A stretch of 64,000 bases of DNA, from contig OY282494.1 in NCBI GenBank assembly GCA_958296385.1, positions 1,037,416-1,101,415 on the forward strand, read 5' to 3'. The notes beneath the pieces were generated by a model. It was not told the origin of the DNA. It was given only the letters and a program-made list of their open reading frames with translations, and made no database searches. A program made the translations under genes and the position numbers. Within the stretch, counting starts at the first letter, position 1. Every line of letters starts with the position of its first letter. This stretch comes from an uncultured Dehalococcoidia bacterium (GTDB taxonomy: Bacteria; Chloroflexota; Dehalococcoidia; Lucifugimonadales; UBA3495). Shown here in pieces: positions 23,470-30,788 of the stretch.

Positions 23470-25314
23470 GTGCCGGTGCGGAATCTGACCAACTTTCTGG
23501 TTCACCTCTTCGGCGATGATGCCGGGCTGGGTGGGATGTACCTGTCGGCGGTGCAGGACCACTGCCTGCTGTGCCACGAGCGCATCAGCGACTCCGCCGC
23601 CTACCTGCAATACCGCGTTTGCCCCTACTGCCGGTTCCACTACACCCTGTCCGCCCGCGAACGCATCGAGCTGATTGCCGACCGACGGTCGTTCCGCGAG
23701 CAAAACCGCTACGTCCGTTCGGTGGCCCCCCTGGCTTTCTCCAACCGCACCCGCTATGACGAGCAGCTCACGGAGACCCAGGATCGCACCGGATTAACCG
23801 AGGCGGCCGTTACCGGAATCTGCAAAATCCAGGGCACTAGCGCAATGCTCATCGTGCTGGACTACGGCTTTATGGGCGGCAGCATGAGCAGCGTAGTGGG
23901 CGAGAAAGTGGCATTGGCCTTTGAGCTGGCCGCCCGCCGCAGCCTCCCGGTGGTGGCCGTAGTCACCGGCGGCGGCGCCCGCACGCAGGAGGGCGTCCTC
24001 TCCCTGATGCAAATGGCCAAAACGGTGGCGGCGGTCAACAAGCTGCGCGAGGCGCCAACCCCTTTCATCACCATCCTGGCCAACCCCTCCACCGGCCAGG
24101 CTTACGGCAGCTTTGCCAATCTCGCCGACGTCATCGTCGCCGAACCCGGCTCCGTAGTTGGCCTGTCCCCGATACGCACGATGATGGAAGCCACCGAACG
24201 CCAGCTGCCCCCCGACGTGCACACCGCCGAATACCACCTGCGGCGCGGCCTGCTGGACAACGTAATCAACCGCGAGCGGCTGCCGGAGCGGATTGGCCAG
24301 CTCCTCAAAATGCTGTGCGAACCCGCCACCCTGAAGCTGAGCCGCCGCGCCGTGAGCCGTCTGCAAGTCCCCGTCGCCGATGATACTGAGACGTGGGAGT
24401 CGCTGGACGCCGCCATTGACGATGAGCGGCCCGACGCCCTGTACTATATGCGCCATATGCTGGACGAGTTTTTCGAGATTTGCGGCGACCGGGTGAGCAG
24501 CGACAACCGCACCGTAGTCGGCGGCATCGGCCTGCTGCGCGGGCAGCCGGTGGTAACCATCGGGCAGCAGCGCCGGCACCCCCACGACACCGTTGACGGA
24601 CGCTACCACGTCCACCCGGACGGACTGCGCAAAGCCCAGCGGCTCATCCGACTGGCTACCCGTTTCAGCCTGCCCCTGATTTCCCTCATCGACTCCCAGG
24701 GCGCCGACCCCCGGCTGGAATCGGAGGAGCAGGGCATCGGCAACGCCGTCGCCGGCAGCCTGTCCCTGATGCTGGACGCGCCCACCCCGATAATCTCCGT
24801 CATCATCGGCGAGGCCGGCAATGAGGCGGCGCTGTCACTAGGCTTGTCCGACCGCATCCTGATGCAGCAGTACGCCATCTATTCGCCCATCTCCCTCCAG
24901 CACACCGTAGGCGGCCCGGCCCGGGAACGCTACCTGACCCGCGAGGCCGCCGAGGCCCTGATGCTCACCGCCCGCGATTGCCAGGAACTAGGCATCGTTG
25001 ACCAGGTAGTCAGAGAACCCGCCGAGGGCTCCCACAACGACCCCCGTACCGCCGCCGTTGACCTGGAGCTGGCCATCTACAAGCATCTGGCCGAGGCCAG
25101 CCGGCTTTCCACCAACAAGCTGCTCAAACAGCGCAACCGCAAGTTCCGGCAGATGGGCGAACTAAACCCCTTCGCCCAGCAAGCCATCCAGCAGGAAGTG
25201 GACGCTCTGATGCAGATGCAAATGGCCGGCGTCCCCGACAACGGCGCCGCTCTGGAGCCGGCGTTCACCGACCTGCCGGCGCTGGAGCCGGGGCAAATCC
25301 AGCAGAGCGGCTAG
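23470..25314 (+). CDS. accDA: Fused acetyl-CoA carboxylase carboxyltransferase (beta-alpha)
   Basis: A 614-residue fusion of AccD and AccA, the carboxyltransferase half of acetyl-CoA carboxylase that makes malonyl-CoA for fatty acid synthesis. The AccD half has a four-Cys zinc ribbon (Cys32, Cys35, Cys51, Cys54) and the GGGARTQEGVLSLMQM and GQAYGSFANLADV segments; the AccA half begins at about residue 300 with RPDALYYMRHMLDEFFEICGDR and has ISLIDSQGADP and IIGEAGNEAALSLG. E. coli keeps these as two proteins. The GTG start is preceded by AAGGAGG, an excellent ribosome site. The stop TAG shares a CTAG with the convergent ApbC gene stop. Confidence 0.93.
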   Translation: MPVRNLTNFLVHLFGDDAGLGGMYLSAVQDHCLLCHERISDSAAYLQYRVCPYCRFHYTLSARERIELIADRRSFREQNRYVRSVAPLAFSNRTRYDEQLTETQDRTGLTEAAVTGICKIQGTSAMLIVLDYGFMGGSMSSVVGEKVALAFELAARRSLPVVAVVTGGGARTQEGVLSLMQMAKTVAAVNKLREAPTPFITILANPSTGQAYGSFANLADVIVAEPGSVVGLSPIRTMMEATERQLPPDVHTAEYHLRRGLLDNVINRERLPERIGQLLKMLCEPATLKLSRRAVSRLQVPVADDTETWESLDAAIDDERPDALYYMRHMLDEFFEICGDRVSSDNRTVVGGIGLLRGQPVVTIGQQRRHPHDTVDGRYHVHPDGLRKAQRLIRLATRFSLPLISLIDSQGADPRLESEEQGIGNAVAGSLSLMLDAPTPIISVIIGEAGNEAALSLGLSDRILMQQYAIYSPISLQHTVGGPARERYLTREAAEALMLTARDCQELGIVDQVVREPAEGSHNDPRTAAVDLELAIYKHLAEASRLSTNKLLKQRNRKFRQMGELNPFAQQAIQQEVDALMQMQMAGVPDNGAALEPAFTDLPALEPGQIQQSG

Positions 25315-26132
25315 GCTTCCCGACCCAGCGCTTTCAGGCTGCTGCGGAGCTGCTCGGCAACGGCGGCGTACTCACCGCTAACCGCATCGTCAACCAGCAC
25401 GGTAGGCCGGCTGGTATCCCGATACGACCCGCTCAGCGACATACTCCCCAGAAACGGCGCGTCAATATCCTCCGCCAGCTGCCGCCCGGCGCCCTCCCCG
25501 AAAATAGCGCCGGAGTAGTTCTCAACGATACCGACGACGTTCAGGTTGAGCTTGCGTATCATGTTGATACAGCGTTTGGCGTCAATAATCGCCAAGTCCT
25601 GCGGCGTGCTCACCACCACAAACCCGTCCATCGGCAGCGTCTGCATCACGGTAAGCGGCGAATCCGACGTGCCCGGCGGCAGGTCAACAATCAGATAGTC
25701 CAGCTCGCCCCAATCAGTCGCTTGGAGAAACTGGTTGATGGCGTTGTGAATCATCGGGCCCCGCCAGATAATCGCCTCGTCCTCGTTCTCCTGAAAGAAC
25801 GCCATTGAAACGACCTTGACGCCGTGGCACTCGGCCGGCGAAATCTGCCCGTCCTGATAGTCGGGCTTGTCGCGCACGCCCATCACCCGCGTAACGTTGG
25901 GGCAGTCAATGTCCACGTCCAGCAGGCCCACCCTTTCGCCCTGCGCGGCCAGCGTAGTCGCCAGGTTGCAGGCTACGGTAGTCTTGCCCACGCCGCCCTT
26001 GCCGCTATAGACGCCGACCGTCGTCCGCACGGCCGACAGTCGGTCGGTGATTTGCCGCTTCTGCTCCCATTGGCGCCGGATTTGCTGGAGGCGTGCCGCC
26101 TGCTGTGGATTAGCCTGCTGTGGCGTTGACAT
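25311..26132 (-). CDS. Mrp/ApbC-type P-loop ATPase lacking the CxxC motif
   Basis: A 273-residue ParA/MinD-family ATPase of the Mrp/NBP35 iron-sulfur carrier group. It has the deviant Walker A YSGKGGVGKTT near residue 43, DVDIDCPNV, and DLPPGTSDSPLTV. The usual CPxC cluster-binding motif after the VENxS segment is absent: the text runs ENYSGAIFGEGAGR with no cysteine. The DUF59 protein usually fused to or paired with Mrp is the next gene upstream (32 bp), which supports a role in iron-sulfur protein maturation. The 3' end meets accDA tail to tail with both stop codons on one CTAG. Confidence 0.9.
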   Translation of the reverse strand: MSTPQQANPQQAARLQQIRRQWEQKRQITDRLSAVRTTVGVYSGKGGVGKTTVACNLATTLAAQGERVGLLDVDIDCPNVTRVMGVRDKPDYQDGQISPAECHGVKVVSMAFFQENEDEAIIWRGPMIHNAINQFLQATDWGELDYLIVDLPPGTSDSPLTVMQTLPMDGFVVVSTPQDLAIIDAKRCINMIRKLNLNVVGIVENYSGAIFGEGAGRQLAEDIDAPFLGSMSLSGSYRDTSRPTVLVDDAVSGEYAAVAEQLRSSLKALGREA

Positions 26133-26164
26133 ATCACTCCGTTTGGCGCGCGGCCAGTGTTTGA

Positions 26165-26473
26165 CTAGATGCCCAGCATATTGCGGGCTTCCTCGCTGAT
26201 TAGGTCCGGCGACCAGGGCGGGTCGAAAGTCAGCTCAATGTTCACTTCCTCGACCCCCTCCACGTCCTGCACGGCCCACTCGGCCTGCTGTGCGATGTGC
26301 GGGCCCATCCCGCAGCCGGGGAACGTCAGCGTCATCTGGACGAAAACGTCGTTGGCGTCGCTAACCTGCACATCGTAGATCAGGCCCAAGTCCACCACGT
26401 TAACGGGGATTTCCGGGTCATAAACCGTGCGCAGGGCTTCGTACACTTCTTCAGAATTTACCGTTGCGGGCAT
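26165..26473 (-). CDS. MIP18/DUF59 iron-sulfur assembly protein
   Basis: A 102-residue DUF59/MIP18-type protein (SufT/PaaD-like), linked to iron-sulfur cluster assembly and metal insertion. The family's core is intact: ALRTVYDPEIPVNVVDLGLIYDV, then MTLTFPGCGMGPHI with the conserved Cys, and the C-terminal FDPPWSPDLISEEAR. ATG 26471-26473 has GGAGG seven nt upstream; the longer ORF start at 26509 is less likely. It lies 32 bp upstream of the Mrp-type ATPase on the same strand, the usual partnership. Confidence 0.93.
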   Translation of the reverse strand: MPATVNSEEVYEALRTVYDPEIPVNVVDLGLIYDVQVSDANDVFVQMTLTFPGCGMGPHIAQQAEWAVQDVEGVEEVNIELTFDPPWSPDLISEEARNMLGI

Positions 26474-26563
26474 TAGCGGCCTCCTATCGGCGCGTTCAGG
26501 TTGACTCATTATAGGGCTTGGGCAAAGGATTAAGCAATTTTGTCGGCCATTCGGAGCGCATCA

Positions 26564-27007
26564 TCACACGCCCCGGGCCGGCGCTGGCGGCCAGGTGTCA
26601 AAGAGCGCCAGCTGCTGCGGCCCTTGCCGGCGCACTTCCTGATACGACGAACACCAGCGCGGTATCGCCCGCCGCGCGGCGTGCCCCTCAAAAACCGCCC
26701 CGTGCCCCTGGTAGCGGTGCGCCGACCAGAGCCAGGCGTGCAGCAGCTCGTGGGCCAGGATGCCCTCAATCCCCCGCCGCCCGCAGCGTTGCAGCCGCGG
26801 CTCCGACAAGCCAATCAGCCACCGCCCGTCCGGGTAGCAAAAGCAGCGCCCCCCCGTAGCCGACAGCCGCTCCAGCACCACCGAACCCGGCGGTATGTCC
26901 AGCTCATCCAGCCAATGCCGCCGGGCCACGTCCTCAATCCAGTCCAGATTGGTGAGGACAATACCCTTTGGGCTGGGCCAGTCCGGGTTAGTCGTTGCCA
27001 TAGCCAT
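26564..27007 (-). CDS. SprT-like zinc metalloprotease-fold protein
   Basis: A 147-residue protein with the zinc protease motif HExxH in GILAHELLHAWLW (about residues 83-95) and a downstream HGAVFEGHAA. This matches the SprT-like/MtfA-like gluzincin group that handles DNA-protein crosslinks or other proteins; the exact role is unknown. It lies 21 bp after the quinone oxidoreductase gene on the same strand and upstream of the DUF59/ApbC pair. Two ATGs six nt apart (27005-27007 and 26999-27001) could serve as start. Confidence 0.75.
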   Translation of the reverse strand: MAMATTNPDWPSPKGIVLTNLDWIEDVARRHWLDELDIPPGSVVLERLSATGGRCFCYPDGRWLIGLSEPRLQRCGRRGIEGILAHELLHAWLWSAHRYQGHGAVFEGHAARRAIPRWCSSYQEVRRQGPQQLALFDTWPPAPARGV

Positions 27008-27028
27008 CAGATTTGCCGGGCCGTACCC

Positions 27029-27994
27029 TTACGGTGTTAAAATGACCTTGCCGGTGGTGGCCCGGCCGGCCAGTTGGCGATGCGCCTCCGCAGCCTCAGC
27101 CAGCGGGAAAGTATGCTCCACCCGGAGTTTCAGCTCCCCCGATTTTACCCAGCCCAGCACGGCGCCGGCCCGCGTTTCCAGTTCGGCCCGGTTCCGGGTA
27201 TAGTCACCCAGGCCCGGCCGGGTCAGAAACTTGGAACCGTTGCCCAGCACGCGCGGGTCAATTGGCGGCACCGCTCCGCTGGCCTGCCCGTACAGCGCCA
27301 TACAGCCGCGCGGCGCCAGCGCTGCCACGCTCTGGTCAAAGGTATCCTTCCCCACGGCGTCAAACACGGCCTGCAAGCCGGCGCCGTCGGTCGCTTTGGC
27401 AATCTCCGCCGCAAAATCCTGCTCCGTGTACAAAATCACGTGGTCGGCGCCCGCGCCCCTGGCCAGTTCCGCTTTGGCCTCGGTGGACACGGTGGAATAA
27501 ACGTAAGCCCCCCGCATCTTGCACATCTGAATCAGCAGCAGCCCCACGCCCCCGGCGCCGGAATGAACCAGCACCCGGTCGCCGGCCTGCACCGGGTAAG
27601 TATCGTGGCACAGGTAATGCGCCGTCATCCCTTGCAGCATCGCGGCGGCGCCGTCGCGCACCGATAGTCCATCCGGCATCTTGATCAGACGCCAGGCCGG
27701 AACCAGGGCCTGCTCGGCGTAAGAACCGGGGTGGCTGCAATAAGCCACCGCATCCCCAACGGCCACGTCCGTAACGCCATCCCCCACCGCACGCACCACG
27801 CCGGCGCCCTCCACCCCGGCAACCCAGGGCAGGCCGGGCGGGTTGACGCCCTCACGACTGTAAATGTCGGTAAAGTTGACGCCCACCGCCTGTATCTCCA
27901 CCACCGCCTGCTCCGGGCCCGGAGTCGGGTCAGGCAGGTCAACGTATTGGAGTACCTCCGGGCCGCCGTATTCGGTAATCTGTATCGCTTTCAT
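27029..27994 (-). CDS. NADPH:quinone oxidoreductase-like (zeta-crystallin type)
   Basis: A 321-residue medium-chain dehydrogenase/reductase without catalytic zinc. N-terminal GroES-like domain: MKAIQITEYGGPEVLQ, VGVNFTDIYSREG; the nucleotide-binding domain has VHSGAGGVGLLL near residue 150 and ADHVILYTEQDF. These are the features of quinone reductase/QOR proteins, which reduce quinones or alpha,beta-unsaturated carbonyls with NADPH. GAGGGG precedes the ATG at 27992-27994. First gene of a minus-strand run that continues with the SprT-like protein. Confidence 0.9.
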   Translation of the reverse strand: MKAIQITEYGGPEVLQYVDLPDPTPGPEQAVVEIQAVGVNFTDIYSREGVNPPGLPWVAGVEGAGVVRAVGDGVTDVAVGDAVAYCSHPGSYAEQALVPAWRLIKMPDGLSVRDGAAAMLQGMTAHYLCHDTYPVQAGDRVLVHSGAGGVGLLLIQMCKMRGAYVYSTVSTEAKAELARGAGADHVILYTEQDFAAEIAKATDGAGLQAVFDAVGKDTFDQSVAALAPRGCMALYGQASGAVPPIDPRVLGNGSKFLTRPGLGDYTRNRAELETRAGAVLGWVKSGELKLRVEHTFPLAEAAEAHRQLAGRATTGKVILTP

Positions 27995-28106
27995 TTAACG
28001 TTCCCCTCCGTCCGCAACAGGATAGCACAGCTGCCATGCATCTTAAGCGGGCGTTTCATCCCGGCGCAAGGGCGCGGGCGTCACCAATTTTGGCAAACCC
28101 GGCAAA

Positions 28107-28135
28107 TTGCCGGCGCCCGCTGCGGGTGGTATAAT
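28107..28135 (+). promoter_or_regulatory. Promoter of the greA-like gene
   Basis: TTGCCG (28107-28112), 17 nt, perfect TATAAT (28130-28135). The start codon TTG lies about 42 nt past the expected start of transcription. Confidence 0.7.
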
Positions 28136-28183
28136 TTCGGCGCATTTCACAGCCAGAATTGGCGCCCCAATCGGAGGAATCAG

Positions 28184-28999
28184 TTGACCAGCGAACCTCA
28201 AATTTCGATTGCAGAAGCCATCAATATATTCGTAAGTCATCTGAAAGACAGCAAAACGGCAATGACCGGGCAGCAGGAATTGCTGCGATTCCAGGCCCGC
28301 GTTGGCAAGGACAAGCCCATTGCCGGCCTGCACGCCATTGAGGTTGGCGATTACGCCAAGTGGACTACCGAGAACGTTGAGGACCCGGCCATCCGGCTGG
28401 ACCCGGTCAAGAAGTTCCTCGCCTTTGCGAACCGCCGCAACTGGACGGAAATCAGCCTGGCCCGCTACGCCGCCGCGCCCCGTCGCAACCGCCGCCGGGC
28501 GCAGAACCCCGGCCAATCGGTAGCCGGCAGCACCCCCACCGCCCGCCTGAGCGCCGAACGACACATTGAGTTGCAGGCCGAGCTGGAGCGATTGCGCAAC
28601 GAAGTTCCCCGCATCCGCGACGCCATCCGCCTGGCCCGCGCCGACGGCGACGTCCGCGAGAACGCCCCCCTGGACGCCGCCCGCGAGCAGCAGCAACTGG
28701 TAGAACGCCGCATCCGCCAGCTGGAGAACGACTTGGCCCGCGTCGAGATTGTTGACGCCGCCAACGCCGACACCGAGCGCGTCAGCATCGGCTCCCGCGT
28801 AACCCTGCAAGACCTGGGGACGCGTCAGCAGCGCGTCTTTACCCTGGTTGACGTGCGCGAAGCCGACGTAGCGGCTGGCAAAATCTCCACCGTATCCCCT
28901 ATCGGCCAGGCGCTGATGGGCAAGATGGCCAGCGAGGAAGTAACCATCAGCACCCCCCGCGGTTCCGTCCAGTACCGCATTGAGGGCATCGGCGGGTAG
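28184..28999 (+). CDS. greA: GreA-type transcription cleavage factor with extra N-terminal domain
   Basis: A 271-residue protein. Residues 120-190 form the Gre coiled coil, with the acidic tip GDVRENAPLDAAREQQ (Asp156, Glu159) that enters the RNA polymerase channel; residues 190-271 are the FKBP-like C-terminal domain (VSIGSRVTLQDLG, ISTVSPIGQALMGK). Gre factors rescue backtracked polymerase by stimulating transcript cleavage. The first 95 residues are extra and look like a small helical core-binding domain as in tyrosine recombinases (AINIFVSHLKDS, LDPVKKFLAFANRR), joined by an Arg-rich linker. Usual GreA is about 158 residues. TTG 28184 is the start, with GGAGGA five nt upstream. Confidence 0.88.
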   Translation: MTSEPQISIAEAINIFVSHLKDSKTAMTGQQELLRFQARVGKDKPIAGLHAIEVGDYAKWTTENVEDPAIRLDPVKKFLAFANRRNWTEISLARYAAAPRRNRRRAQNPGQSVAGSTPTARLSAERHIELQAELERLRNEVPRIRDAIRLARADGDVRENAPLDAAREQQQLVERRIRQLENDLARVEIVDAANADTERVSIGSRVTLQDLGTRQQRVFTLVDVREADVAAGKISTVSPIGQALMGKMASEEVTISTPRGSVQYRIEGIGG

Positions 29000-29050
29000 C
29001 CGACGGCCGGCGCAACCCAAGTCTTGCCGGCCGCCGGATTGCGTCTGCGT

Positions 29051-29515
29051 CTAGTTCAGCTCCGCAACCGCCTGCAAAATGGTTGCCGGGTCCGGCAGAG
29101 TCCCCGGCTGGTAAGTCTCCCGGTAGCGGATGACGCCCTCCCGGTCAACGATAATCACGGCACGGGTTCCGGCGCCCCGTTCCTCGTTCCAAAGGTCGTA
29201 AGCGCGGGTAACCTGCCCTTTGGGATGCCAGTCCGACAACTCCGGGTAAGGCAGCCCCCCCATCGAGGTTGTCCAGGCCCGATGGGCCGCCACGTGGTCG
29301 CAGCTGATGCCCAAAACCTGAGCATTCTGCTCCTCAAACTGCGCATTGAGACGCCGGAACGACGTCGCCTGGTCAGTTCAACCGCCGGTAAAATCCAGCA
29401 CGTGAAACGAAAGCACCACGCTGTTAGCGCCGCGATAACTGCTCAGCGTAACATCGCCATGATGCGGAGAGGAAAGCGTGAAATCAGCGGCAACATCGCC
29501 AATCTGGCCGGGCAT
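29051..29515 (-). CDS. Selenocysteine-containing peroxiredoxin (in-frame UGA)
   Basis: A 154-residue redoxin/AhpE-type peroxiredoxin if UGA at 29378-29380 is read as selenocysteine 46. Upstream is MPGQIGDVAADFTL and SFHVLDFTGG; the TGA follows in the exact place of the peroxidatic Cys of the TxxC motif (T-G-G-U). The same frame continues without break through TDQATSFRRLN, VLGISCDHVAAHRAW and RAVIIVDREGVIRY to TAG. A hairpin at 29350-29366 starts 11 nt past the UGA, with a loop beginning with G 17 nt past it, as bacterial SECIS elements require. AGGAG precedes the ATG at 29513-29515. Peroxiredoxins reduce peroxides in the cytoplasm. The alternative is a sequencing error or nonsense mutation of TGC/TGT. 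Confidence 0.82.
29350..29366 (-). promoter_or_regulatory. Candidate bacterial SECIS hairpin
   Basis: On the coding (minus) strand GACGTC pairs with GGCGTC (one G-U) around the loop GTTCC; the stem extends by a further G-C if the loop is closed to three nt. An outer AACTG/CAGTT pairing brackets it. The loop begins with G and lies 17 nt 3' of the UGA, within the known bacterial SECIS range. Confidence 0.6.
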
Positions 29516-29570
29516 CTGAAACTCCTGAAACCTGCAAACTAGCCCCCGCCCGCAAGCGAAAACCGCCGGA

Positions 29571-29576
29571 ATTATA
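29571..29576 (-). promoter_or_regulatory. Probable -10 element for the peroxiredoxin gene
   Basis: Perfect TATAAT on the minus strand, about 55 nt upstream of the ATG. No good -35 is visible at 16-18 nt. Confidence 0.4.
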
Positions 29577-29615
29577 CCCCATCCCCCAACACAACGGAAC
29601 ACTCCAAACGTCATT

Positions 29616-29644
29616 CTGAATACCATCGCCCCCCGTGCTATACT
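29616..29644 (+). promoter_or_regulatory. Probable promoter of the metallo-beta-lactamase gene
   Basis: Extended -10 TGCTATACT (29636-29644) with a weak CTGAAT at the -35 position (17-nt spacer). The start codon GTG lies about 42 nt downstream of the expected start. Confidence 0.45.
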
Positions 29645-29692
29645 CCCCGCCGTTGCCTTGCGCTGCGCCGCACTACGCTACGGGGTTAATCT

Positions 29693-30706
29693 GTGAACGT
29701 TGTTTTTGACAGAGGGGTTTATCTGCCCGGCCTGGATTTGTGGCTGGACGCCCTGCGCAAGCAGGATTTTGCCGTCATCTCCCACGCCCATTCCGACCAC
29801 ACCGCCCGCCACGCCCGCCCCGTCCTGACCCCCAACACGCAGCTGCTGCTGTCCGAGTACCTCCGCAAATCGCAGTCGGTTACCCTGGAATACGGCGAAC
29901 CGCTGGACGCCAGCGACTACTCCATAACCCTGCATCCGGCCGGCCATTGCCTCGGTTCGGCGCAAGCGCTGGTTACGCAGCGTTCCGACGGCGCGCGCCT
30001 GCTGTACACCGGCGACATACGCGTCCAGCCCTCCCCCATCAACGAGCCGCTGGAAACCGTATCCTGCGACACATTGGTCATCGAAAGCACCTACGGCCGC
30101 CCCGATTACGTCTTTCCCCCGCAGGCCGACGCCGTAGCCAACGCCGTGCGGGTGCTAACCGCCTGGCTGGAGCAGGGCGCGCTGCCCGTAGCATTGGGCT
30201 GGCGTTTGGGCAAGGCTCAGGAGATTTTGCATCATCTATTGAGCGCCGGTTTCCGCGTAGCCTGTGAGGATGGCATTTATGACGTCGCCCGCAAGTACGA
30301 GGATGGCGGCGTGACATTCCCCGGCCCTTACCGCATTTTTGACGGAACTGCCGCCGATGATGAGGTGCTGCTGTTCCCCCCCGGACGCAAGAGCCGCGAG
30401 TACATCAGCCAGCATCGCCCGCCGGGCCGCCCCGTGCGCTACCTGGAGGTAACCGGCTGGGCCGCCGGCAGCGGCCGCCGTCCCTGGGGCAGCGGCCGCC
30501 CCGGCGACGCCAGCCTCCCTTACAGCGACCACGCCGATTTCAACGACCTGATTGCCTACGTGCAGGCCGTTCACCCCCGGCGTATATTCACCGTGTTCGG
30601 CTTTCCCGACCTGGCGGAACGCCTGCGCCGCATGGGATACGCCGCCGTGCATCTCGGCAAAAACGCCACCGCCGCCGACCGCGAGTACCAGATGCCGCTG
30701 CTGTGA
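29693..30706 (+). CDS. Metallo-beta-lactamase-fold exonuclease-like protein
   Basis: A 337-residue metallo-beta-lactamase-fold protein of the mRNA 3'-end processing/ligase-associated exonuclease group. The metal motif HxHxDH is in ISHAHSDHTA near residue 30, the second His in HPAGHCLGSAQAL, the Asp in LLYTGDIRV, and the SYSDHADFND-like block (PYSDHADF) near the C-terminus. The RLGKAQEILHHLL segment resembles the ligase-associated DNA exonuclease family. No DNA ligase or helicase gene is adjacent, so the partner is unknown. Start is GTG 29693. It converges on leuA with a strong hairpin between. Confidence 0.85.
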   Translation: MNVVFDRGVYLPGLDLWLDALRKQDFAVISHAHSDHTARHARPVLTPNTQLLLSEYLRKSQSVTLEYGEPLDASDYSITLHPAGHCLGSAQALVTQRSDGARLLYTGDIRVQPSPINEPLETVSCDTLVIESTYGRPDYVFPPQADAVANAVRVLTAWLEQGALPVALGWRLGKAQEILHHLLSAGFRVACEDGIYDVARKYEDGGVTFPGPYRIFDGTAADDEVLLFPPGRKSREYISQHRPPGRPVRYLEVTGWAAGSGRRPWGSGRPGDASLPYSDHADFNDLIAYVQAVHPRRIFTVFGFPDLAERLRRMGYAAVHLGKNATAADREYQMPLL

Positions 30707-30726
30707 ATCGTTCCTATCACATCAAA

Positions 30727-30756
30727 GAATCCCCCGGCCCAAGGGCCAGGGGATTC
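30727..30756. terminator. Bidirectional terminator hairpin between convergent genes
   Basis: GAATCCCC (30727-30734) with GGGGATTC (30749-30756), continued by GGCCC/GGGCC around an AA loop, gives a 13-bp stem with one mismatch. On the minus strand it is followed by TTTGATG. It separates the exonuclease gene and leuA. Confidence 0.7.
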
Positions 30757-30788
30757 CACGTCGGCTAACCGTCTTTCCTCTTGCCGAA

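Noticed and set aside
29378-29515. Two separate redoxin fragments as a pseudogene
   Set aside because: Only one in-frame TGA interrupts, at the catalytic position, with no frame change and no decay downstream and a hairpin of the right geometry; selenocysteine explains it better.
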